A stretch of 15,160 nucleotides of DNA from an uncultured Panacagrimonas sp. (lineage in GTDB: Bacteria; Pseudomonadota; Gammaproteobacteria; Nevskiales; Nevskiaceae). A program made the position numbers and the translations under genes. Where the stretch lies: contig CAMLNE010000060.1 of assembly GCA_946481265.1 (NCBI GenBank), positions 1 to 15,160 on the forward strand, given 5' to 3'. This document shows, piece by piece, positions 8,681 to 15,160 of the stretch (position 1 is the first letter of the stretch; each line of letters begins with the position of its first letter). Below the pieces are notes generated by a model, which was not told the DNA's origin, did not search any database, and saw only the letters and a program-made list of their open reading frames with translations.

Positions 8681-9349
8681 TCAGGGGTGGGACGCGCGCA
8701 CCGGCGCGCCGTACGCGCGCAGGAACAGGTCGAGCACCTCCTCGACGTGCGCCTGGCGCCGCGCCGCTTCCAGCGGTGCCGCGGCTCCCACCAGGGACTT
8801 GACGTGATGCTCGCCCTTGAGCAGCACGAAGAAATGCGAGGCCGCCATGCGCGCCCGGGGCACCTGCAGTTCGCCCGCCTCGTGGGCGGCTTCCAGCACC
8901 TGGGCGAAACGCTCGAGCGTGCGCTCCGGCCCGAACTCCCAGAACAGGCGGCCGAAGCGGCTGCTGGCCCCGGCCTGGGCGGCCATCAGGCGATACATGC
9001 TGATGACCTCCTCGCTGTTGACCAGGTCCAGGAAACCGCGCCCGATCAGGCGCAGCCGTTCGCGCAGCGACAGGCGTGCGTTGACGTCGAACAGGACCTC
9101 CGGCCAATGCTCGCTGCACTTGGCGAAGACGGTCTCGCGGAACAGCTCGTCCTTGCTGCGAAAGTGGCTGTAGACCGTGAGCTTGGAGACGCCGGCCTGT
9201 GCCGCGATGCCTTCCATGCTCGTCCCCTGCAGGCCGCGCGCCGTGAACAGCTTCTTGGCCGCGAGCAGGATGGCGGCGCGCTTGTCCGGATCCTTGGGCC
9301 GGCCGCGACCCGCGGACTTGGGCATGGGAGAGGAGGAAGGGGAAGCCAT
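8681..9349 (-). CDS. TetR/AcrR-family transcriptional regulator
   Basis: About 222-aa repressor-type protein. A basic tail with RGRPKDPDKR precedes the TetR N-terminal domain; the helix-turn-helix lies around residues 45-64 (TSMEGIAAQAGVSKLTVYSHF), followed by KDELF. The C-terminal ligand-binding domain resembles regulators of the AcrR/AefR sort that control efflux pumps. It is divergent from the RND efflux operon and the gap holds an inverted repeat (9406-9426), so it most likely represses that operon and itself until a toxic ligand binds; this is inferred from arrangement. The start is uncertain: ATG at 9349 has GGAG about 13 nt upstream, ATG at 9388 would be almost leaderless relative to the likely promoter, and ATG at 9325 has no ribosome binding site. 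Confidence 0.9.
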   Translation of the reverse strand: MASPSSSPMPKSAGRGRPKDPDKRAAILLAAKKLFTARGLQGTSMEGIAAQAGVSKLTVYSHFRSKDELFRETVFAKCSEHWPEVLFDVNARLSLRERLRLIGRGFLDLVNSEEVISMYRLMAAQAGASSRFGRLFWEFGPERTLERFAQVLEAAHEAGELQVPRARMAASHFFVLLKGEHHVKSLVGAAAPLEAARRQAHVEEVLDLFLRAYGAPVRASHP

Positions 9350-9405
9350 CGCGCGGGCCGTTCTCCGTGTCGGTGAATCGCGCTTCATCGCGCAGACTTA
9401 TTAAA

Positions 9406-9426
9406 TGTACTATCTGGTTCAGTATA
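9406..9426. promoter_or_regulatory. Candidate TetR operator in the divergent promoter region
   Basis: TGTACT (9406-9411) and AGTATA (9421-9426) form an inverted repeat matching at 5 of 6 positions, separated by 9 bp, in the only AT-rich stretch between the divergent genes. On the minus strand TTTAAT (9405-9400) is a possible -10 box for the regulator. On the plus strand TATATC (9423-9428), with TTAAAT 16 bp upstream, is a possible promoter for the efflux operon. A repressor bound here would cover both. Confidence 0.55.
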
Positions 9427-9471
9427 TCGGCGCGACCCGCGAGGTGGCAGCCGCTGCCCCCGGAGAAATGC

Positions 9472-10578
9472 ATGAACCTTCCTCTTCGCTGCTGCGCTGC
9501 CGCGATCCTGGCCGCTGTGCTGGCAGGCTGCTCCGAGGACGTCGCACCCGTCAACGCACCGCGGCCAGCGGTGGTGGAGGCGCCGCAAGCGCTCGGCGGT
9601 CCTGCCGGCGTCGAGACTTTTCCCGGCTCCGTGCATGCGCGCATCGAGGCGGATCTCGCCTTCCGCGTGCCGGGCAAGATCGCCGAACGCCGGGTGGACA
9701 TGGGAACCCGGGTCACGCCCGGCATGGTGCTGGCGGTGCTCGATCCACAGGACGCGCAGCTCAACCTCGACGCGGCGCAGGCCGCGCTGCGGGCCGCCGA
9801 GGCGGACGCCTGGCTGGCGCAGGAAGAAGAGCGCCGCTACCGCGACCTCAAGGCGCGCGGCCACATCGGCCAGTCCGCCGTCGATGCCCGGGAAAACACT
9901 GCCAGGCTCGCGCAAGCCCGGCTCGAGCAGGCGCGCTCGCAGCTCAAGCTCGCGCAGAACCAGTCGCGCTACACCCGGCTGACGGCCGATCGCGCCGGCG
10001 TGATCACCCAGGTGCTCGCCGAGCCGGGCAATGTCGTCACCGCCGGGCAGCCGGTGGTGCGTTTCGCCGCCGACGGCGAGCGCGAGGTGCGCATCGCCGT
10101 CCCCGAAGGCCGCCTCGAAGCGATCCGCACCGCCGCGCATATCCACGTGGAGCTCTACAGCCAGCCCGGCCAGCGCTACACCGGCCGGCTGCATGAACTC
10201 AACCCGCAGGCCGCGCCGGCCACGCGCACGCACGACGCGCGCGTGACGATCGTCGACGCCGATGCCGCGGTGCCGCTGGGCGTGACCGCGACCGTGGTGA
10301 TCGCGGACGACGGCGATGGCTCGACCTTCCGCGTGCCGGCGACCGCACTCGGCGCGGTGCAGGCGGGCCGCGCGGTCGTGTGGACGGTGGTGGCAGGCGA
10401 CAACGGCACGCACACGGTGAAGCCGGTGCCGGTACAGGTCCTGCAGTATCTCGACGGCGTGGTGATCGTCGCCGGCCCGCTGTCCGCGGACGACCGGCTG
10501 GTCACCGCGGGCGTGCACCTGCTGGTCGACGGCATGGCGGTGCAGCCGATCGACCGCGCCGCCAAGGCCGCGCTCTGA
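9472..10578 (+). CDS. RND efflux periplasmic adaptor (membrane fusion lipoprotein)
   Basis: 368-aa AcrA/MexA-type adaptor that links an inner-membrane RND pump to an outer-membrane channel. The N-terminus is a lipoprotein signal peptide with lipobox LAGC (17-20), so Cys20 is expected to be lipidated; the next residue is Ser. The two halves of the lipoyl domain lie at about 66-92 and 170-198, flanking a helical hairpin rich in Ala, Gln, Arg and Glu (about 97-164). A beta-barrel and membrane-proximal domain follow. I chose ATG at 9472 because GGAG lies 6 nt upstream and the signal peptide starts right there; an in-frame ATG at 9367 would run through the promoter. It is the first gene of the operon, 10 bp before the pump gene, and is probably controlled by the divergent TetR protein. 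Substrates are unknown. Confidence 0.95.
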   Translation: MNLPLRCCAAAILAAVLAGCSEDVAPVNAPRPAVVEAPQALGGPAGVETFPGSVHARIEADLAFRVPGKIAERRVDMGTRVTPGMVLAVLDPQDAQLNLDAAQAALRAAEADAWLAQEEERRYRDLKARGHIGQSAVDARENTARLAQARLEQARSQLKLAQNQSRYTRLTADRAGVITQVLAEPGNVVTAGQPVVRFAADGEREVRIAVPEGRLEAIRTAAHIHVELYSQPGQRYTGRLHELNPQAAPATRTHDARVTIVDADAAVPLGVTATVVIADDGDGSTFRVPATALGAVQAGRAVVWTVVAGDNGTHTVKPVPVQVLQYLDGVVIVAGPLSADDRLVTAGVHLLVDGMAVQPIDRAAKAAL

Positions 10579-10588
10579 GCTCGCACCC

Positions 10589-13500
10589 ATGAACCGCATC
10601 AACCTGAGCGAATGGGCGCTGGCGAACCGGACGCTGGTCACCTACTTCATGCTGCTGCTGGGCGTGCTGGGCATCTGGGGCTACCTGCACCTGGGCCAGT
10701 CGGAGGACCCGCCCTTCACGTTCCGCGTGATGGTGGTGCGCACGATCTGGCCCGGCGCGACCGCCGACGAGGTCGACCGCTTGGTCACCGACCGGATCGA
10801 GGAGAAGCTGCAGGAACTCGACTCGCTGGACTACCTGCGCTCCTACTCGCGACCCGGTGAATCGCAGGTGTTCGTCCTCTACCGCGAGGACCTGCCGCAG
10901 GAGGGCATGCACGAGAACTGGTACCAGACCCGCAAGAAAGTGGGCGACATCCGTCACCTGCTGCCGCCCGGCGTGATCGGGCCTGCGTTCAACGACGAGT
11001 TCGGCGACACCTTCGGCAACATCTACGCGCTGCAGGGCAAGGACTTCAGCTACGAGGAACTGAAGGACTACGCCGAGCGCATCCGCGACCGCCTGCTGCG
11101 GCTGCGCGACGTGGCCAAGGTCGAGTTCATCGGCCTGCAGGAGGAACGCATCTACGTGGACGTCGCCAACTCGCGGCGGGCCCAGCTCGGCATCCCGCCG
11201 ACGCTGATCGCCGAGGTGCTGGCCGCGCAGAACGACGTCACCCCGGCCGGCGATTTCGACACGGCGACGGACAAGATCCACCTGCGCGTCGACGGCGGGC
11301 TGTCGCGGGTCGAGGAGCTGCGGCAGCTTCCCATCGAGCACCAGGGCCGCACGTTCCGGCTGGGCGATGTCGCCGAGATCTACCGCGGCTACCAGGATCC
11401 GCCGGCGCCCCGCATGCGCTTCAACGGCCAGGACAGCATCGGCATCGCGGTCTCGATGGAAAAGGGCGGCGACATCATCCGCCTTGGCAAGAGCCTCGAT
11501 GCGGAATTCGAGGCGCTCAACCGCATCGTGCCGATGGGCATGGAACTGTCACGTGTCGCCGACCAGCCGCGCGCGGTCACGCGCGGCATCACCGAGTTCG
11601 TCAAGGCGCTGGCCGAGGCGGTGATCATCGTGCTGCTGGTGTGCTTCCTGTCGCTGGGCCTTCGCGTCGGCGCGGTGGTGATGCTGTCGATTCCGCTGGT
11701 GCTGGCGATGACCTTCGCGACCATGCATTACTTCGGCATCGGCCTGCACAAGATCTCGCTGGGCTCGCTGGTGCTCGCGCTCGGCCTGCTGGTGGATGAC
11801 GCGATCATCGCGGTGGAGATGATGGCGGTGAAGCTCGAGCAGGGTTACGACCGCGTGAAGGCCGCGGCCTTCATGTACTCGTCGACCGCGTTCCCGATGC
11901 TCAGCGGAACCCTGATCACCGCCGCCGGCTTCCTGCCGATCGCCACCGCCAAGAGCAGCACCGGCGAGTACACCGTCTCGATCTTCCAGGTGGTGACGCT
12001 GGCGCTGCTGCTGTCGTGGATCGCCGCGGTCATTTTCGTTCCGCTGCTCGGCTACAAGCTGCTGCCGGAGAAAGGCCTGTCCGAGGACGGCCGGGCGCAC
12101 GACGAGCACGCCGTCTACCACACGCGCTTCTACAACCGCTTCCGCAAGCTCGTGCAGCTCTGCGTGAACCGCCGCTGGACCACCATCGGCCTCACCGTGG
12201 GCCTGTTCCTCGCCAGCCTGGTGCTGTTCAGCAGCGTTCCGCAGCAGTTCTTCCCGGCTTCGACGCGGCTCGAACTGCTGGTGGATCTCAAGCTGCCCGA
12301 GGGCGCCTCGATCGAGCAGACCGACCGGGCCACGCGGCGCCTCGAAGGCCTGCTGGAGAACATGGAGGGCCTGGAGAGCTACGTGGCCTACATCGGCAGC
12401 GGCGCCCCGCGCTTCATCCTGCCGCTGGACCAGCAGCTGCCGGCGGCCAGCTTCACGCAGTTCGTCCTCAACACCCGCGACTACAAGGCGCGCGAGGCGA
12501 TCCGCGCGCGCCTGCTCGAAGTCCTGCCGCAGCAGTTCTCCGATGCGCGCTGGCGCGTCAACCGCCTGGAGAACGGCCCGCCGGTGGGCTACGTGCTGCA
12601 GTACCGCGTTTCCGGTCCCGACCGCGACATCGCGGCCCTGCATGCGGACAAGATCGCCACGATCCTGCGCGCCAATCCCTATCCCCAGGGCATCCACCTG
12701 GACACGGCGGAACCCTCGAAGGTGATCCGCGTGACCGTCGACCAGGCGCGCGCACGCAGCCTGGGCGTGAGCACGCGCAGCATCTCGCAGCTGCTGGAGA
12801 CGGCCATCAACGGCACCGCACTGACGCAGTACCGCGAGGACAACAAGCTGATCGAGATCGTGCTGCGCGGCCCGCCGCGCGAGCGCGAACACCTCGAGCT
12901 GCTCGGCAGCACGGCGATACCCACGCAGAGCGGCGCGAACATCCCGCTCTCGCAGATCGCACGGCTCGAGTACGGCTTCGAGCCCGGCATCCTGTGGCGA
13001 CGCAACCGTGCGCCGACGGTCACCGTGCGCGCCGACATCCACGCCGACATCCAGCCGCCGGAGGTCGTGGCCATGCTGGCGCCGGAAATCGCCCAGGTCG
13101 AAGCCGGCCTGCCCACCGGCTACCGCCTCGAGGTCGGCGGCACGGTCGAGGATGCCGAGAAGGGCCAGGGCAGCGTCAATGTCGGCATGCCACTGTTCCT
13201 GCTGGCGGTGTTCACCGTGTTGATGATCCAGCTCAAGAGCTTCTCGCAGGCCTTCATGGTGATGCTCACCGCGCCGCTGGGCATCATTGGCGTGGCCAGC
13301 TTCCTGCTGCTGTTCGGCCAGCCCTTCGGCTTCGTCGCGATGCTCGGCACCATCGCCCTGCTCGGCATGATCATGCGCAACAGCGTGATCCTGATCGACC
13401 AGATCCGGCAGGACCTCGAGCACGGGCGCACGGCCTTCGACGCGGTGGTGGAAGCCACCGTGCGCCGCCTGCGGCCGATCGTGCTGACCGCGCTGGCCGC

Positions 13501-13696
13501 GGTGCTGGCGATGATCCCGCTGTCACGCAGCGTGTTCTTCGGCCCGATGGCGGTGGCCATCATGGGCGGCCTGATCGCGGCGACCGTGTTGACCCTGCTG
13601 TTCCTGCCGGCGCTCTACGCCGCCTGGTTCAAGGTGCCGCGATCGACCGATGCGACGCCACCGGAGGCGGCGGCGCCGGCGGGAAGCCTGCCGTAG
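10589..13696 (+). CDS. RND-family efflux pump permease
   Basis: 1035-aa inner-membrane proton/drug antiporter of the AcrB/MexB superfamily, with the usual two repeats, each with one helix followed by a large periplasmic loop and then five or more helices. The first helix is near residues 15-35. TM4 carries the paired Asp403-Asp404 (GLLVDDAIIAVE), matching AcrB Asp407/Asp408. TM10 reads GMIMRNSVILID, so the position of AcrB Lys940 is Arg930. RPIVLTALAAVLAMIPL in the next helix matches the AcrB Arg971/Thr978 segment. The length is typical. No clear Shine-Dalgarno precedes ATG 10589, only 10 bp after the adaptor stop, so translation is probably coupled. No outer-membrane factor gene follows, so a TolC-like protein encoded elsewhere is presumably shared. 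Substrates are unknown. Confidence 0.95.
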   Translation: MNRINLSEWALANRTLVTYFMLLLGVLGIWGYLHLGQSEDPPFTFRVMVVRTIWPGATADEVDRLVTDRIEEKLQELDSLDYLRSYSRPGESQVFVLYREDLPQEGMHENWYQTRKKVGDIRHLLPPGVIGPAFNDEFGDTFGNIYALQGKDFSYEELKDYAERIRDRLLRLRDVAKVEFIGLQEERIYVDVANSRRAQLGIPPTLIAEVLAAQNDVTPAGDFDTATDKIHLRVDGGLSRVEELRQLPIEHQGRTFRLGDVAEIYRGYQDPPAPRMRFNGQDSIGIAVSMEKGGDIIRLGKSLDAEFEALNRIVPMGMELSRVADQPRAVTRGITEFVKALAEAVIIVLLVCFLSLGLRVGAVVMLSIPLVLAMTFATMHYFGIGLHKISLGSLVLALGLLVDDAIIAVEMMAVKLEQGYDRVKAAAFMYSSTAFPMLSGTLITAAGFLPIATAKSSTGEYTVSIFQVVTLALLLSWIAAVIFVPLLGYKLLPEKGLSEDGRAHDEHAVYHTRFYNRFRKLVQLCVNRRWTTIGLTVGLFLASLVLFSSVPQQFFPASTRLELLVDLKLPEGASIEQTDRATRRLEGLLENMEGLESYVAYIGSGAPRFILPLDQQLPAASFTQFVLNTRDYKAREAIRARLLEVLPQQFSDARWRVNRLENGPPVGYVLQYRVSGPDRDIAALHADKIATILRANPYPQGIHLDTAEPSKVIRVTVDQARARSLGVSTRSISQLLETAINGTALTQYREDNKLIEIVLRGPPREREHLELLGSTAIPTQSGANIPLSQIARLEYGFEPGILWRRNRAPTVTVRADIHADIQPPEVVAMLAPEIAQVEAGLPTGYRLEVGGTVEDAEKGQGSVNVGMPLFLLAVFTVLMIQLKSFSQAFMVMLTAPLGIIGVASFLLLFGQPFGFVAMLGTIALLGMIMRNSVILIDQIRQDLEHGRTAFDAVVEATVRRLRPIVLTALAAVLAMIPLSRSVFFGPMAVAIMGGLIAATVLTLLFLPALYAAWFKVPRSTDATPPEAAAPAGSLP

Positions 13697-13790
13697 GGAG
13701 ACGAAAACCAGGCGCGCGTCGACGGAAAGCGGAAGCGCTCCAACCCGTTTGGCTGCCGGTTTCGCGTTTCGCACGACAGGTGCCGCGTCT

Positions 13791-13817
13791 TGCACACCGT
13801 GCGGCATCCGGTGTGCA
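13791..13817. terminator. Hairpin between convergent genes, possible bidirectional terminator
   Basis: Perfect 9-bp stem TGCACACCG (13791-13799) with 13809-13817 and a 9-nt loop. It is about 95 nt after the RND permease stop and 24 nt after the stop of the convergent DNA glycosylase-like gene. It has no T-tract on either side. Its position suits termination in both directions. Confidence 0.4.
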
Positions 13818-13841
13818 GCTGCGGGCGCGCATCCGTCCTTC

Positions 13842-14453
13842 CTAGCCGAGGACCTCGCCCAGCGCTTCACGCAGCGCGGGCACCACCTCGGCCTCGAACC
13901 AGGGCCGGCGCCGGAGCCACAGCGTGTTGCGCGGACTGGGATGCGGCAGCGGCAGGAAGCCGCCCTGCAGGTGCCGGCGCCAGTCGCGCACGGTCTCTTC
14001 CAGGGTCCGGCCGCGGCTCGACAGGTAATGCGCCTGCGCGTAGTGGCCGATCAGCAGGGTCAGCCGGATTCCGGGCATCAGCTCGAGCGCGCGCGGGTGC
14101 CAGTGCGGCGCGCATTCCCGGCGCGGCGGCAGGTCGCCGCCCCGGCCCCGTCCCGGGTAGCAGAACCCCATCGGCATGATGGCGATGCGCGAGCTGTCGT
14201 AGAACGCCTCGCGGTCGAGCTGCATCCAGGCTCGCAGGCGCTCGCCGCTGGCATCGTTCCAGGGCACGCCGGTGGCGTGCACCTTGGTCCCGGGCGCCTG
14301 GCCGATCACCAGCACCCGCGCCTGGCCGCCCAGGCGCACGACCGGCCGTGGCCCGAGCGGCAGGTGCGGCACGCACAGCGTGCAGGTGCGGATCTGCTCG
14401 TCGAGCCGTTCCAGGCCCGCGAGGGCGGATCGCTTGGAGGCCCTGCCCGGCAT
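13842..14453 (-). CDS. Uracil-DNA glycosylase superfamily protein, Fe-S type
   Basis: 203-aa protein with the fold signature of the family 4/5 uracil-DNA glycosylase superfamily. Motif 1 is GQAPG (51-55), followed by TGVPWNDASGERLRAW. Motif 2 is HPSPRN (171-176). Four cysteines, Cys24 and Cys27 near the N-terminus and Cys98 and Cys114 in the middle (FCYPG and REC), are placed as the 4Fe-4S ligands of family 4. It may excise uracil or another damaged base. Motif 1 has Gln where family 4 usually has Glu, and lacks the acidic residue expected a few positions later, so the specificity is uncertain. I chose ATG at 14453 because GAGG lies 5 nt upstream; in-frame ATGs up to 14597 would add an Ala/Ser/Arg-rich tail overlapping the neighbouring gene start. 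It is a single gene, convergent with the efflux operon. Confidence 0.87.
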   Translation of the reverse strand: MPGRASKRSALAGLERLDEQIRTCTLCVPHLPLGPRPVVRLGGQARVLVIGQAPGTKVHATGVPWNDASGERLRAWMQLDREAFYDSSRIAIMPMGFCYPGRGRGGDLPPRRECAPHWHPRALELMPGIRLTLLIGHYAQAHYLSSRGRTLEETVRDWRRHLQGGFLPLPHPSPRNTLWLRRRPWFEAEVVPALREALGEVLG

Positions 14454-14595
14454 GATTCCTCGGTTGAAAAACGAACCCGTACATTCTGCGGCAGCGCCCG
14501 CCGCCGGCGACAGTGGACCGCGCGGTGCGGGAGAAGATTCCCGGCTTCGCTCAGAATGCGTCATCAGCCCCCCTGTCCGTACCCGTCTGCCGCTC
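14454..14595. promoter_or_regulatory. Divergent gap between glycosylase and ABC genes
   Basis: 142 bp that should hold promoters for both genes. TTGAAAAACG at 14463-14472 is the only AT-rich patch. I find no well-spaced -35/-10 pair on either strand and no convincing operator. The ABC gene start has no recognisable Shine-Dalgarno. Confidence 0.3.
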
Positions 14596-15160
14596 ATGCC
14601 CGCCCTGCTCGAAGCCCGCGACCTCGTGAAGCATTACCCGCGGGTCAAGGCGGTCGACGGGGTCAGCTTCGACGTCGCGCAGGGCATCTGCTTCGGCCTG
14701 CTCGGGCCCAATGGCGCGGGCAAGAGCACCACCATCGAGATGCTCGAGGGGATCTGCCCGCCCACCGCCGGACAGATCGTGTTCCGCGGCGCGCCGCTGG
14801 GTCCGGATTACCGCGACCGCATCGGCATCCAGTTCCAGTCGACCGCACTGCAGGATTTCCTCACCGTGCGCGAGAACCTGCGCTTCTTCGGTGCGCTCTA
14901 TCCGCGGCGGCGGTCGATGGACGAGATCATCGAGCGCTGCCGCCTCGGCGAATTCCTGGACCGCGACACGCGCAAGCTCTCCGGCGGCCAGCTGCAGCGC
15001 ACCCTGCTGGGCATCGCCCTGATCAACGATCCCGAGCTGCTGTTCCTCGACGAGCCCACCACCGGCCTGGATCCGCAGGCGCGGCGCAATTTCTGGGAGC
15101 TGATCGGCGACTTCAAGCGCGCCGGCACGACCCTGCTGCTGACCACCCACTACATGGAGG
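14596..15160 (+). CDS. ABC-2-type transporter ATP-binding protein (partial, runs off the window)
   Basis: The first 188 residues of an ABC ATPase of the CcmA/DrrA/NatA type, which would power an ABC-2 membrane permease for export of a drug, polymer or lipid. Walker A GPNGAGKST (37-45), a Q-loop region (IGIQFQSTALQDFLTV), signature LSGGQLQR, Walker B LLFLDEPTTGLD, and the H-loop TTHYMEE just before the edge are all intact, so the visible domain looks active. The start ATG at 14596 gives the standard N-terminus (LLEARDLVKHY), although no Shine-Dalgarno is evident. The permease partner is presumably to the right, outside the window. The cargo cannot be inferred. Confidence 0.93.
   Translation, partial: MPALLEARDLVKHYPRVKAVDGVSFDVAQGICFGLLGPNGAGKSTTIEMLEGICPPTAGQIVFRGAPLGPDYRDRIGIQFQSTALQDFLTVRENLRFFGALYPRRRSMDEIIERCRLGEFLDRDTRKLSGGQLQRTLLGIALINDPELLFLDEPTTGLDPQARRNFWELIGDFKRAGTTLLLTTHYME

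Noticed and set aside
11549..13423. 624-codon minus-strand frame opposite the RND permease
   Set aside because: Gln/His/Glu/Arg-rich shadow of the membrane protein gene, with no ribosome binding site or family resemblance.
14454..14597. Longer glycosylase-like protein starting at 14597 or 14564
   Set aside because: The added Ser/Ala/Arg-rich tail overlaps the ABC gene start and lacks a ribosome binding site, while ATG 14453 has GAGG close by.

Overview
The window reads as a GC-rich proteobacterial chromosome segment. A gammaproteobacterium of the Nevskiales/Xanthomonadales type is my guess, based on base composition and the style of the CysD/CysNC, RND and TetR proteins rather than on any diagnostic marker. 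Genes are densely packed. I see no insertion sequence, CRISPR array, tRNA or rRNA.

Layout. (1) Positions 127-5305, minus strand: three consecutive, full-length, paralogous type I Baeyer-Villiger-like flavin monooxygenases, called copies 3, 2 and 1 in order of transcription (3671-5305, 1901-3538, 127-1746). Each has its own strong ribosome binding site. They are separated by 132 and 154 bp spacers carrying perfect GC-rich hairpins, and the row ends in a terminator-like hairpin at 73-101. (2) 5306-5586: a structured upstream region that should hold the monooxygenase promoter and the end of the cys operon. (3) 5587-8435, minus strand: cysD and a fused cysN-cysC, the sulfate activation pathway to PAPS. 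(4) 8681-10578 and on: a TetR-family regulator (minus) facing a two-gene RND efflux operon (plus: lipoprotein adaptor, then inner-membrane pump), with an inverted-repeat operator candidate in the divergent gap. (5) 13842-14453, minus: a small iron-sulfur-type uracil-DNA-glycosylase-superfamily protein. It is divergent from (6) an ABC-2-type ATPase gene that runs off the right edge.

The most interesting part is the monooxygenase row. All three proteins keep the FAD and NADPH Rossmann motifs, the active-site Asp and the catalytic Arg. Copies 2 and 3 have replaced the Arg-Thr pair that in characterised family members contacts the NADPH 2'-phosphate with Leu-Asn. Copy 3 has in addition lost the central His of the family fingerprint (now Ser) and the basic residue just before the catalytic Arg (now His). 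Copies 2 and 3 are the closer pair, so the row looks like a duplicated set that is diverging in cofactor handling and perhaps chemistry. The substrate cannot be told from the sequence, and no dedicated regulator or accessory dehydrogenase/esterase lies in the window.
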